Program-made: the position numbers and the translations under genes
The notes under the pieces: generated by a model
Databases searched by the model: none
What the model was told of the DNA's origin: nothing
What the model saw: the letters and a program-made list of their open reading frames with translations, nothing else
Shown here: one piece after another, positions 12,801 to 27,000 of the stretch
Layout: each line of letters starts with the position of its first letter
Position numbering within the stretch: position 1 is the first letter of the stretch
DNA from: Onchocerca lupi
Lineage: Eukaryota > Nematoda > Chromadorea > Rhabditida > Onchocercidae
DNA length: 64,000 nt
Reading direction: 5' to 3'
NCBI GenBank assembly: GCA_028564675.1
Contig: JAOVVO010000036.1
Span: 1 to 64,000 of the forward strand

Positions 12801-15800
12801 TTTAAAATATCCATGTTTTCTTCTTTTTTTTTTTTTGAATTAATTCAATACGCAATGAATTAACGAATGCTTGTTCAATATTTCAACAGTCTGAAACCCT
12901 TCACAAATACATAACAGTGTTTTTTGGCTTGTTTAAAGATTGCTATAGCAAAAGTTTTATCAAACTTTGTAAGTTCATTTAATATAGATTACATTTTACA
13001 ACAAGCTAATCAGTAAATAAGAAGAATTCATTCAGGAAATTCTAGAAATTTCCAAATATTTCTATTTATGCAGTGCAATTTAAAAAAAATTGGATCAAAA
13101 GTTAGTTAAAAAGAAGTGCAAATCATGAAAAAGAATAATGCAAAGACTAACATTCGAGTATTTTTTCAGCCTTCAGCATTGGAAATGATGGGACATTGTC
13201 GTTTGTATTGATCACTAAATTAAACAACTTTTAGAATTAATTTATGAATTTAGAAAATTTGAATATTCCATTTCTTAATTCCTTGATGATATTTAATGCT
13301 ATCATCATATTAATTAATACAATATCTCATAAAGCGCTTTCTTAACTGTAACATCAAACTCTGTTTGCCTTTGCAAGTAGCATGCAACCATAAAATATGC
13401 TGCACGTTAAAAAAATTATTCAATGTAAGCGCTTTAACACGCTATACATTTGTCAGTATTGCTAGTAATAAACCATCAAATAAAAAGATGAATGGATTTT
13501 GCAGCAAAAATTTGAATAATATCTGGCTTTTTAACTTGCCACAGTAACTGTGAATGAATACTAATGACATTCAAGTATAAATGAAGAAAAAAAAGGTTAG
13601 ATTGTTAACTAAAACTGGATATCATTTTCTGTTATTTACTCTTCAATTCTACTTCAAATTCTTCGAAAATGCTCGATAAAACGAAAGACCTCGTATTTGT
13701 ACATGCGTTTCAGGTGGATTTTTGACATTGCCTGTTCCTATTATCTTTAAATTATAAACATTTTCAATTTCGTAATCCAATTCTTGAGCCGTTGTTATCC
13801 GTCCATCGTCATCGATCTCGAATGCTGTGTCGGTATTACCACCTACAATGCTGTATGCCAACGGTGCATCTTCAGTCAAACCATCTAGGCTATGAACCTG
13901 AAAATACCGTATTTTCACGAAACTTCACATCCTTTACGGTATGAAATGTGAAACGATATGTACATTGTAATAAGACACATTGATGCATTATCAAAGTTGC
14001 ATCAGAAAGTTTAGTTAAATTTAACAAATAATTTTGCACAAAAGATCTATCTTTTTATAAGAAATCATTAAAAATTTTATTTAAACAGGAAAGATAGAAA
14101 ATCTGAAGAGATTCGTCATTCTCTCTTTGTCAATCAGCACTGTTTTGGCTAAAATAATTGATATGTCACGAATGTGATTCTTTCAAGAAATACCAAATAC
14201 AGTAATTGATGTTTTAATTTGGTTCTCGTATTCTTTCAATTATGTAACTGTGCTTTGCCTTCAGTTCAATTTTACAACTTCTATATGCTTTGTTAAAAAT
14301 AATTTGATAGATTGCTTTCGTGGCATATCATTTGTTCGAGAAGTACCTGAAGTACGAATTGTCCACGTTGTTCACCTTCGTTAATATAGCCAATGTAATG
14401 TTCATTTAGGAATTGTGATCCTTCTGATTTCAAAGTTGGTCTAGATCTGATCAAAACAAGCTGAATGTCAAGTTCTGATGATAACACTCGTGAAATTCCC
14501 TGGTCTTCGGCCTTTACTTTGACTGTATATTCACTCTGTGAAGTTGGGAAATCTCTGGAAAGATCAACTTTTCCATCCTCATAAGATTATTGATTTCTAG
14601 ATTGTTCAAATTTTTGCGCTCTATATCTTCTTATCAAAAAACTGAAATTTCTAAACACCTGGCAAAAATAATTTCTCCCGTATCCGGAAGAATATTCAAG
14701 AGACCACTAGTATCTTCGACAATGCTGTAGATAATTTTGCCATTTGGTCCTTCATCTTCATCTGTTGCTGATAGCCTATAAAAAACAAGTATTATTTTCT
14801 TCTGCAAAATGTTTAAACACAGAAGTTTTAAAGTGATAGAGGGAAATTTGAATGAAATCTAAAACTTTTTTTTGAAGAATTTGAAGAATATTTGTTTTAC
14901 TGGAGAAGAAATCTGAAATAGCAGACAATTAAAGAACAGTCAAGAAAAATGTTTGTTTCAGAATCCTCCCATTTTACAATTTTTGGAATAGAAAAATGAT
15001 ATATACAAGCTTTTTTTTTCCCAATAATTTTCGCCAACTTTTTTCACCTTCCTAATATTGCGCCAACTCGTCTGTTATCATCGATTTCGATTGATCTCGG
15101 AATGTCATCATCAAAAACAGGTACATTATCATTTTCATCGGTTACTGTGATTCGCAGTGTGCAAGTATCCTGGAAGCAAGCAAAAAATTTCTAGAATGAC
15201 ACAAAATTTCGAAGGAATAATTTTTAAAATTTGATCGCCGTTGCATACTTACAGCTCGTTTTGGAATGCCTTGATCTTCAGCAGTGATCACCAAGAAATG
15301 TTGCGATTGTCGTTCGCGATCCAATTCATGACATGATAATAAGCCGGTGGAAGAATTGAGAAAAAAGGCGGAATTTTCGTTACCAGCTGACATTTCAAAA
15401 AAAAAAAAAAAAACTTAAATAGCAGCGAATGTATTGCTCAATCATGAAAATTTTTATTTTTTCACGGTGATAATTTCAAAATGTTTCTGTGAATTTTAGG
15501 GAAAACCCATTTAGAGTCTCCTTTTATCTTTATCTAGTAAATCTCAATATTTTGTACAGTAGTGATAATGTAATCAGTGATTAATAAAATGCTCACCAAC
15601 TATTTTGTAGAAAATGTCACCACCACTGCCTTCATCCTCATCCCATGCGTAAATACGAGTCAAATGTTTTGCAGCAACATTTTCACGTATTGTCAGATTA
15701 CCGCAACTTGATGAAGAAATCCGTGGTGGATACTGATTAGCACCACTTACGCTCAGATGGACAGATGCCCAATCAACTCTCTCTCCTTCTGATGCTGTCA

Positions 15801-18800
15801 CTAAAATAAGTTTTCTTTTTTGACTTCTGAAGAAACCAAGAAATTCATCCAACTTTTCGAAAAGAAACTAAAATTTTTGAAATTTGCAAATGGTCCTTCA
15901 CATAAAATATTCAGTATTATGGTGCGATGTAAGTTGTAATATAAATATGATTCACTGATGATCGAATCATTCCGTTCATTTAGATTTCCATAAGTAAACC
16001 TATTCCGATAGGAAAATTTCAATTTTACAAAATATTTTATTAAAAATATTGCTCTAAGAGCAATTTGATTTTTCTAAAACTAGAGATGAAACGAAAAATT
16101 CCGTCAAATTGAAATATTATTTCAAAAACTTTCATTCCTACCAAGCCAGATGTATTTCCCAGGTGTAATTTCCTTCAGTAGTACTAATTTTCCATCATCT
16201 GATAATTGCACAATATCATTGTCAGAAACATTATATGAAAATAATTTCATATTCGGCCATCCACTCCCTGCATGTGAAAATGTTGGATATTACTAATAAT
16301 AAGTATGGTGATAGCAACATGTTATCTCGTTTAAATTTTGGCAGCGCTATCGAAAATATCGCTGTCAAGTGATTAGTAAATTAATAATTACTTATTAATT
16401 ATTAAATGATATTTGGATTATTGTTCAGCTATCACGAGAAGACTTATCATCGCGAATTATTGCACGACTATCATCCAAAACAAATTATCTATTTTATCTT
16501 TAAATTGGTTTCTATCTATTTTGTAATTTATATCGGTACTACTTACCGTTAGCGAAGAAGTCATATAAAATAGTTCCTGGAGTGGTACTACTGTTCACAC
16601 TGATGAAATATTTCCGTTGTTGGAAAAATTTCCATTGTCGACGATCTGAATCAAACTTCACAATGATATTCGTTTCGGTGTACTTCAACGGTACACCATT
16701 ATCGCTAGCGCGAATACGTATACTTCGTTCACCGTTAAAATGATGTTTGAGTGATAAGGCACCTGTGATATAATGTCAGTTATTGATTATAAATCATATG
16801 GAATGGATCATTATCTCTTAACAATTTAAATATTTGATATTGCTTAAATATTTATTGTTTGTGAATTTTTAAATGAAATGTTCCATTTAGAAACCAGTCA
16901 AATTATGGATTCAGTTGTGATATGTCAATATATTTCTTAATGATTCAAACAATATATCACTCATCATTTTCGTTAGGAGGAAATTACTCATAAACTTTAT
17001 TTCAAAATGTTTCTTCCAGTGTGAAGTGATTTAATGAGATGAAGGAAATTACAGAAATAACTATGAAATACCGGTATTCGGGTCAATGCTGAAAGCACCA
17101 TCCATATTGCCTTCCACAATTGTATAGGTAATTTTAGCATTATTGCCAGCATCATCATCCGTAGCAACAATATGATGAATGATTTCGCCGTCAACAAAAT
17201 CATCACCTATCACTATCTTATGTGAACTGAAAAAAGAAAGTTTCATAAGACAGAGAATAAATTTATAAAATTTACAATGCACTGCTGCGATTCTATGTAA
17301 TTGACAAAACTATCATTTAAATTTAGTGAAATTGAAATATCAAAGCTGCAAAAGTAACAAACATAAAATTATCCTTCATAAAATTAAAAAGAACTCCATC
17401 TTTGATAGTGAAATGCTTAGAAAATATGTATATGAATTTGATAAAAATGATTCTTGAAAGAAAATACTAATTGTGGATGAAAGAGATGAACCTTAAAAAT
17501 TGCGGTTGATGATCGTTGACATCTTCGACATCGATAAAAACAGCGCAACGTGAATGCTTTGTTACGTCCCGATAGCTATCTTCCACTTCTACCACCAAAA
17601 ACAACAATAAATCCTTCAATTAGTACATAAATTTAAGTAAATTCAGATCACGCATATTCCAGTTTTTTGTGTCACTCTCATTTCTGTTAGCTTCATTCAT
17701 CCGAACACCAACCGTTCTTTCTCTCAAATATTATTCTCTTGAAATTCTGATTAGCATCAGTCTTTTGGAATGTTTTTTAAATATAAAATAATTCATTTCG
17801 TACAGAATCATTTTCAATTGACTCGAATACTTTCTAAATATTAGCAACAATATACGAACGAATTGATGATATTTCAGATAGTATTCGATTCAACTACAAA
17901 CAAACGTATAAGCGAAATCGACTGAATCACTGACCTGTTCCCAGTGTAACGAACGAATTAGCAATATTTCGGCAGTATCTGGATCAATTGAGAATAAACC
18001 TGCAGAACCTTCAATTATCGAGTAACTCAACTGTCTATCAGTGTCTTCTTCGATTTCATCAGCAGAAACTCTCCCGATTATTGAACCTAAATTTCAATCT
18101 GAGTATTTGTCTTGAAGGACAAGAGCGACACAAAAAAGTTGAAAAATTCTATCGATAAGCCATCTATATGTTCTTTTTTTTTACTTTAGTCTCTCCTCTC
18201 AAAAAACAGCAATGAATTCTTTAACTTCCGATTTCTTTTTTGTTCTCATGAAATATTGCATTCTTAATGATTCCATAATTATCCATCTTTTAGTTAATGA
18301 GGTTCTTTGTGCTTTTCTATGTTTGATATATTTTATTTATAACTTTGGATAAAGATTTGGGTCATCTAATATCATCGATCTAATAAGTAAAAAGTTGAAA
18401 TTCAAAATATCCCTATCGATACAAAAAGTCGAATTATGTCAGCAAAGACATAGTTTTATTCAATTTGGTAAATGACTGTTTTTCCAGTGGATTACCTGTC
18501 GGCTCACTTTCTTTAACCGTAAAAAATCGTGGACAATCTGAAAACTGAGGCCAGTGGATATTTGCTGGCTCCACTTCGATGTACACATTTTGTTGCTCAA
18601 TTTGATAATAGTCTGGCGGAATCCATTTCTGTACTTTCAGGAGATAACTTTTATCATGAGTCCAACGGAAGCTTGTTGCTAGATATAATGTAGAAGTAGT
18701 ACTATCCAGGTAGAATGCATCTGTCTAAAATAGGTGAAGATGTAAATTTTTATTCTGCTTATCTAAACAAAATTATTAAAATCAATGAATTCAATCGAAA

Positions 18801-21800
18801 TAAATCACGAATTCCTTTCTGATTTCAAGAACATCGCGAATAGCATTCTTAAAAAACATTCGATTACAAAAGCTCGGTCAAATAGGACTAAATTTTTGCA
18901 ATTAAAATCCACCTCATTCTCCAAACGCCAGAATGTTCCGCTATTCTTCTCTTTGCTTAGTGTCACCAATTTCGAACCGACCGGAACAGTCTTTGGTATC
19001 CTGAAACTAAATCAGTTATCTTGAAACTTGAACCGTTCATTGATTCATTTCACATTTAAAATATTGTTAACAAAATTATATGAATATAGGAATTATGCGG
19101 AAAATTCTGTTTGAAATATAAAACATTAAAGACTGAGAAATTTGATGGATCTTTCGAATGACAAAGAAGTTTGGCATGATTTAAATGATAATAGATGTTC
19201 CTGACCTTATCACAGTTGTTTCGTCACTTAGATGTGAGACTCTTGAAGTTGACGCACGAATAGTAAATGTGATTTGTTTTTGGCGTCCATCATTATCAAA
19301 TGCTATTATGGAGAGTGCTCGATTGTCCCTCATTGTTGTTGCATTAAAATATACCGAAGTACGGAGAGTATTGTTCCAAATTTCGAAATTATTCGAAATA
19401 TCTAGGAATAAAATTAACTTATTTATCAGAATTATTTAATTTCAATTAAAAATCATTTTTTCCGGACAGCCACAAAAAAGTGGAAAAATTAGTCAAATGA
19501 GTAAATGTTAAATTCATGTTCAATATAAACTGAAAAAATTTCACATTTTTTCTAGAAGAAAAGGAATCGAAATTCATACCGCTCATTTCAATTTCCCATC
19601 TAGCAACACCTGTTGCATTAAGTACCTTTAACAAGCAACCTGATTTGCATTTTTCATTGATCCTATAAATTCATAGAATTAATATCATAATTTCATAGAA
19701 TTATTTGCTAATAGCAATTTATGGATTTCGAATTTTTGATAGAATTTCTTTGAATAAAGCAATGAAATGTGCTGATCGAAGGTTAAACTGTCTTGCTTTT
19801 ACAATATCCGGATAATTATATTTTTGATGTAAATTTTGGCAATTCTATGAAATCCATTGATAATTAATTTGACAATATGACTACTTCATAATATCCAGAT
19901 ATGATGGTGGTGAGAAAAATCACAAACATAATCAGCAATTTTTCGGACTTCTTTTCCGAAGTAAAAAGATTATATTTTAAATCAATTTGCAAATATTTAA
20001 TTTACATAATAATGCGATCTACTGGTTCTAGAAATTTGACTTTGGAATGTGTTTTCTCAACGATGACATGAATTGGACAAATAGTTGATCGAGCTTGGAT
20101 GTCACCATTTCGATCCAGAACTATTACCGACAAGCGATTTTCCTTCCTGTGGTCCTTTTCCGAAAGTTTCCTTTTCACAAATAATTCTCCTATGATAATA
20201 AAAAGTTGAATCTTATAAAGACTGACAATTATAATATTTTGAAGTGCTAATAAAAACAAAATAAAGAAACAGAAATATTTTATGTTGCAAATATTGTCAT
20301 ATATATTTAAATTTAGTTCTCAGAGCGAAATTCGATTAATAACAGTAATTTATTATGATCCAGATTCCGGCTATCATTGTGTACTGGTGCATCATAAATG
20401 TGATTATTTCTCATAGAAAATTGCTGAACGATTAATTTTATGTACCGTTATGTTGAATGGCGAAATTCACGTCCTCTACTTCTAAGCGGTACAGCAAACT
20501 CCCATTCAAGCCCTTATCCGGATCTGTAGCAACCATTTTGTCAAATGTCGCACCAACATCGATGTCATCAGTAACCATAAAGGAATTATCCGTCGGACAT
20601 GACGGTGAATTGTCGTTTATGTCCAGAATTTCGATGTGAACGGTTGCTTGAGATGAGAGTTGTGGCTGGAAATAAGATTGCATATTTCAAGCAGTTATAA
20701 TTACATCTCTTCTGTTGGTATCAATTCATCTTCAATTTCTTTTTCAAATATTTATGGTATTTTTTGATTAATAACTTCTTTTCAAAGTTGAAACTGCTAA
20801 AGACATATTCCAGTACTTTGGATCAGTAAACTTTTGACATTCTCGTAGATAAATTAATTTTTTAAATACGAAAAATACAAAACTTCACTTTGCCATGGTC
20901 ACTAGCAATAACAATTAAATGATATTCGGCAGTTGTTTCACGATCAAGCATTGCTTTTACGAAAATATTTCCGGTTACCGGATGAATACCGAAATCACGA
21001 TTTTCTTCACTCAGCTGATAAGAAATCCTGGCATTCTGTTCGCTATCCAAATCTTTCGCTTGAATTGTTAAGATTTCTGTCATAAGTTGAGCATCTTCTG
21101 ATACCTTAATTTTCCACTGATTTCTGAGTAAAAGTAATTTGTTCGAGACATATAGCAATAATTTGCAAGATGTTTAAGATTTCGATTCAAGTCAAAAATC
21201 GGCATTTTTAGCATTCTTCGGACTTATCCAGCAAATGATCAACTTACTTCAGCAGAATACATTTGTTCTTTGAATTCTGGCCTATTATCGTTAAAATCAA
21301 GAACATTAAGCACAACAGTGATATTGGAAGAACGTGACGGTATGCCCTGATCCCGTGCTTGTATCACCAAATAATATTTATTGATCGTTTCAAAGTCCAA
21401 ACTATCTATCAAAGTTAATTCACCAGTTAACGGCCGAATCAAAACTGGACACGACGGTTCACTTTGTAACAGTGCGTATATCACCTGGCCGTTCTGAATT
21501 ATTCTCAAATAACTTACGAAATTCTACAAAAATCTTTATTAAGCATTCATTTTTTTTTTTTTTTTTTTGTTGTTTGACTATCATTTTATGATCTGAACAA
21601 ATAGAAACAGATAAGATAACCTTCCCACGATCTTTATCGTAAGCTTGCACAGCAAAGAACGGTTGATGTGTGGGATGATTTTCATAAATATACGATTCCA
21701 CTTTGTCCATCTCAAAGGTCGGGTCATTATCATTGGTATCGGTTAATTTGATAAGAACTTGCGTGTAATTGATTCCACCATCTTCCATCTGTGCCTATAC

Positions 21801-23487
21801 AAAAAGACGTATTTGATGGCATGGCATATAAGCGTAATTTAATGGAATTTAAATTGGTAATTACCTGTACATTAAGTAATAGCTGCTCCCATTTGTCAGC
21901 ATCCAAATATTGAGCAACACTAATTTGACCATTTCTAGCATCAATTGCAAAGAAATGATCAGAATCTCCGGAATATATACTATAGTTTAATGGAAGTGAT
22001 CCTTCAGCTTTAACCTGAAATTATTAATGCTGAAATTCAAGTAAAACTGGCAAGCAAAGTGAAATAACAACAGATCAAAAGATATCTATTATCTTTTATT
22101 TGAAGTGATAAAAATTGGTTTTAAAGGATTAAAAAGATGCCAAGTAGTAATAAAAAATTTTCCGGTGGAAATTTCAAATTACCACTATTTTGACTCATTA
22201 AAGTAAAGCAATATTTAACACTTACTTGTCCAATCACAATACCTGGAAGGGTTTCTTCCAAAACGCTAAATTTGTACAATGTACTCGTAAATTTTGGAAT
22301 TATTGCAGAATCGTTGATAACATTGATATGAACGATAACCTAAAATTTCAAAATTTCTTAAATTAGGCTAAAAGGAGAAATTTCCTCATCAAATTGCTAA
22401 TTAATGATATGTACTGATAAATTACAAAAATTGTAAATTAGTGCTGTTCTTCCTCGAAAACTGTTAAATATACCCGTTTCTCGCTAATTAATCCGTTTCC
22501 ATCAACAGCTTCAACTCTCAAATGGTGGCTTTTCCTTGATAATTTCTTCTGTATGTATAAGCGACCCGATTTTGCTTCTAATCTGAAAGCGTCCGATTCT
22601 TCGGTTGCAAACCGATAACGTACCTTAAAAAATCAAAATCCGGAAATGGCATCGTCTAAGAATGAATATGCAAAATATGAAAATAAATGTAATTAAACGG
22701 AATTTCTAAAAGACGATCAAGTCCTAAGCTTTCTAATCCCTTGTCATGTAAACACTGGAAGAAGAAAAATTTGAAAAACGATATATTCAAGCAAACCGAA
22801 CAAGCATTCTTGGCTAATTTTGTAGCCAAATGTAAGTGGCAACAAATTTCGTGTATCTTATCAGCTGAATTTCTTGTCTATCATAGCCGTATAGTATTAT
22901 GCAAGCTTAGAGAAGAAAACGTTTGGTTTCTTAGCGAGTTCAGCAGAATTTTGAAGGAAGAAAAATGAGTGTCTGACACTGTCATAAATAATATTAACTA
23001 ATAAATATTCGCAAACCTTTCCATAGATCCCACTGTCAGCGTCATTGGCCGAAAGTAATATCAGCAGACTGCCAATTTCCACGTTTTCTCGTACCGACAC
23101 GTTGTACTCGTCCGGATAAAATATGGGTGCATTATCATTCACGTCTTCCACACGAACATTTACCAACGCTCGACTCGATCTGCCATCTGAAAGATGGTAA
23201 TGCTTCTCCGTTGGAATACTGCTTTAAAAATCTATGAGATTTCTCAGCGCATTTCCGAGATATCCTTCTTTTACTTATGATTTTTAATCGAAACAATGTT
23301 TTCACTTAGTGAAATTAGTAAATTAATTAAATAAATTAGTCCCTTTCCTTTGAACAGAATGAGACATCAGAGAGAAGTTGTCCCTGTTGACAGCAGCAGC
23401 TACAACGTACGCTAATTCAACAAAAATAAATAATAATACTTATAAATATATCTTGTGTGTATGTTCGTGTATGCATTTATGTATGTG

Positions 23488-23552
<65 letters not shown>

Positions 23553-24051
23553 CATTGATGCAAGTAAATTTGCATTCATTGCAAAGATTGTTGCTTGAAT
23601 TATTTGTGTAAGCATTTCGAAAACCTTCTGCACAATCTCATCCGAAATTGTCAAATGCCATCTGCATGCCATAATTAGTGATTTGCAGTCAGTTTGCAGT
23701 ACATGCATGTATTTACATTGTATTTTGCACTGCATCAATGAATTGATAATCTAAGAGTAATAATAAATAGTATGATTCTTGTACTTATTACTCATTCTGA
23801 ATCTATTTGCATTGCTTGCACTTGCAAACGTGAGCTTCACGTGAATCCTAGAATTGAATTAGAAAGAACTAACTAATGTCATGGGCATAAACATGGAGCT
23901 GATAAATAGTGCATTGCTCATAGTCGAGAATAGAATCGAGACAGATTCTTCCGGAATGAGTATCAATCCGGAATGGTTCTTTGGCTGAATCAGTCTTTGA
24001 TAAATTATAATGTATGCTCGTCTCATTGCCACAACTGTTGTTTGCTGTCAC
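6844..24051 (-). other. cdh-1: exon map of the cadherin gene, exons 10-50
   Basis: Exons 10-50: 24051-23874, 23186-23017, 22623-22474, 22339-22226, 22014-21865, 21794-21621, 21523-21248, 21116-20889, 20665-20446, 20189-20006, 19662-19580, 19401-19206, 19000-18913, 18724-18496, 18086-17935, 17613-17492, 17226-17072, 16762-16547, 16267-16142, 15800-15597, 15386-15253, 15169-15048, 14775-14659, 14554-14347, 13897-13690, 13214-13152, 12784-12603, 12420-12186, 11980-11812, 11626-11434, 11331-11180, 10615-10213, 9850-9656, 9213-9044, 8867-8783, 8592-8428 (membrane span), 8063-7944, 7847-7789, 7590-7458, 7251-7114, 6927-6844. Where several splice sites were possible (for example the acceptors at 17613, 14554 and 11980 and the donor at 15597), only the listed one keeps frame and aligns with the cadherin fold. 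Single ends may be off by a base or so. Confidence 0.8.
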
Positions 24052-27000
24052 CTAAAAATTTATTCTTAACTATTTGAATCAACAATTGATTGAATTCCTA
24101 ATTTCGCAGTTTTTTTTTTTATAATTTTGTCCAAAAGACATGAATAATTCAAATAGTCTATGGCGCATTTCATCAAAACCATATCAAACTCATACTCCCT
24201 TTATCGTCATGGAAACGCTACGGCATGGTTTATCATGGTTTCCACTTTCAGATTTCATTTTACTGCTTAACTTTTCTCTTTTCAATCAGTCACACAATTA
24301 ACTTAGCGATAGAATTGTGGTAAGCACAAGTGGTATAGTTTGTATATGGCAAAGATGGATGTTTTTCTATGCGAATATTCAATGTATCATAGAGTTAATT
24401 AATTCAGTTCATTGAAAACTAATTATTAAATTTATGAAAAAAGGGGAAATTAGTAGTTGAGAGGATGTCACTGAAATGTATGCCTCTGTTGTTCCTTAAT
24501 ATGGGCAGCGAAATGGTTTATATTGTGCAACAGCGCCTAAAGGTATTTCGCTTTTTTCACACCTTTCTTATATGAATATTCAAAAAAAAGACAAGATGTG
24601 AAAAAATGAAACATAAATGAGAAATTTTAAAAAGGAATTTTTCGAATAGAAGGGAATATGTCAAATAATTCAAATCAAATCTTACGAAATTTCTGATTTC
24701 TAATCAAAAGAAAACTCTAAATTAAAAAAATCAAAACTTTTGGAATCTAAATTTTGAATCTATCATAAACCTACAAAACAATAGGAGGAGCAGGAGTAAG
24801 TTTTTAGTAGAAACTGTACGTAATTTTTCAGGCTCAAATGGTAAGCAAAGAGAAGGCGACGCAAGTACTACGAGATATTTTGCACATTCTGTTCAGCACG
24901 AAGTTTTTGAAGGAATTATTCAAGCCACAATATATTTGTAGCAGACAAATTATGCGGATTTTTTTCGAGAAACTTGTTCATTCCAGCATAATGCGACTTA
25001 ACGAAACGAGGTAGTAGCACCGTAGTTGCGCTTCATGCTTAGTACTTCTGAATTCAACTTAAGCACTATTTACATTCTTTTACTGATCAAAATTGTTTAA
25101 ATTATAAAAAGACCATTTTGTCTGTTCCGTGATTTGTGATTCATTCCCAGTTTCATCTGTCTAATTCCACCTCTTTCCTTGTTTTATCACACGTTCTTCT
25201 ATAAGACTATTTCCTCAAGTCTAAGTTTTTAGCATGGATAAGCTCTATGCATTAATGACGATGACTTACAAATACCAACTCCAACTTTGCAACGGACCTG
25301 AAGATATTGTCTTCATTACGCTTAATCATTTAGACTGCATCCGTGAGATTCTGCCTGAAGATGAAAAGTTGAATCAATTCTTGAATATCGCTCATCGAAT
25401 GGTTGTTTCCCATTTCTCAGTATTAAATCATTTTCACCATATACCAATTGAAAGTTTAGAATTGGAATGAAAATATCATTTTCAGCACTTCTTTTTTTTT
25501 TTTTAAATTTCTTACAATGTGAAATATTATTTCAATACCAATAATTTAACAAAACCGATCATGCTAATTAAATTAATTTCATTCAAATATGTCAGTAAAT
25601 TATTTCATAATTTCAGGTTATTGTGGCGTATCACGATATTCCTCTCTGGGAGCAAGCAATGATCCGAAGCTGTTTGCTGAACTTTTTTCAGGTTAAGAGA
25701 AATTTGAATGCTACACGTTTTAAACGTTAGACCTTTTTTAGAGCCCAGATATTAAAATTATGACGGATGTGACACTTAAGAAAATTGAAGAATGTCATTA
25801 TGATAAAAAATAAAACGCAATTTAAATGTCAGACCATAGCAATACAATTTTAATCTTTTTAAAATTGTATTGCTATGGTCTGACATATTTAAATTGCGTT
25901 TTAATGAAATGTTAACGTGGAATAAATGGGGAAGGTGGTTGGTTTTGTGCGATGAACTCTTATTAATTCAGCTGTCGATTCCATAGCATTTCATACTTTG
26001 ATGTGAAGCAATTTTTGAAATAAAACGAAATGAAATGAAATTTCAAGAATTCACGAGTGAATGTATCATTGTTTTTGCGTGAAAATAAGCAAACTGAGGA
26101 GGGTCGATTCATTCTCTTCCCCGAACCAAACTATCAGTTACTCTATAATGGCAATCCTCCTGGAAAAATACGATGTTTCGAGATTAATGGAGAAGTTCAC
26201 TCGGAATCATTCCCTGTCGATGACAACGCTACCACATACAAACCGTGCGTATCCAAGGTAACCTCATTATTCGTCATTTCTTCAAAACTTTAATTATAAA
26301 GTGGAAATATGATTGCAGAGAGAATGAAAAAGTCACTTGGGTCAGAAGTGAGATGCAAGATACTATACTGATTCTAAATATGTTGGCATCAATTTAGAAA
26401 GCCTCTACACACGTGATAGCTCTATTTTATGCTTGGCTAAGTTCTGAATGACTAATTAAGAAAGAAATAGTAAAATTCTGCCACCTACCAAAGATTTCAG
26501 GGGAATGTCGAGTTGAAAGCGAGTGACAGAGGTACCACACTGGGTATTAACATGTACAAATCACCAGAAAGCTTGCAGGTTCCTTCCTATTTGTTCTTAA
26601 ATTCATTGCAAATTTCAGTTTGAAACAATGAATCAACTTAGAAGGCATTTTGATGATAGACAGAACTATTGTACTAGTAGTTAATGACATAGTTAATATA
26701 AATTAAAGAGGATTAAATAAACAATGGTGAATTAGAATTTGAATTAAAAAAATTTGCCTTTTTCAATCGCTTTTGATTTTCAGATAAAAAATGATAATAC
26801 AATAATAAAACCAAAAGATGTATTACCAGATGATGAACTGCGGCTATTGTCAGCACTAATTATCAGTCCTGAACGAAATGAGCAGAAAGGTTTTTTAGCA
26901 AAATTTCAAAAACTAAAACGATTTATTGACTGACTGCATAGAAGAAAGGAAAGACTACGAAAAACTTGCCTCGGTTTCATATTTTTCGAATTTAGAGCGA

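Noticed and set aside
23412..23738. Long open frames on both strands over the TG/CA tract
   Set aside because: They are produced by the dinucleotide repeat (alternating His/Thr or Cys/Val) and lie in a cadherin intron.
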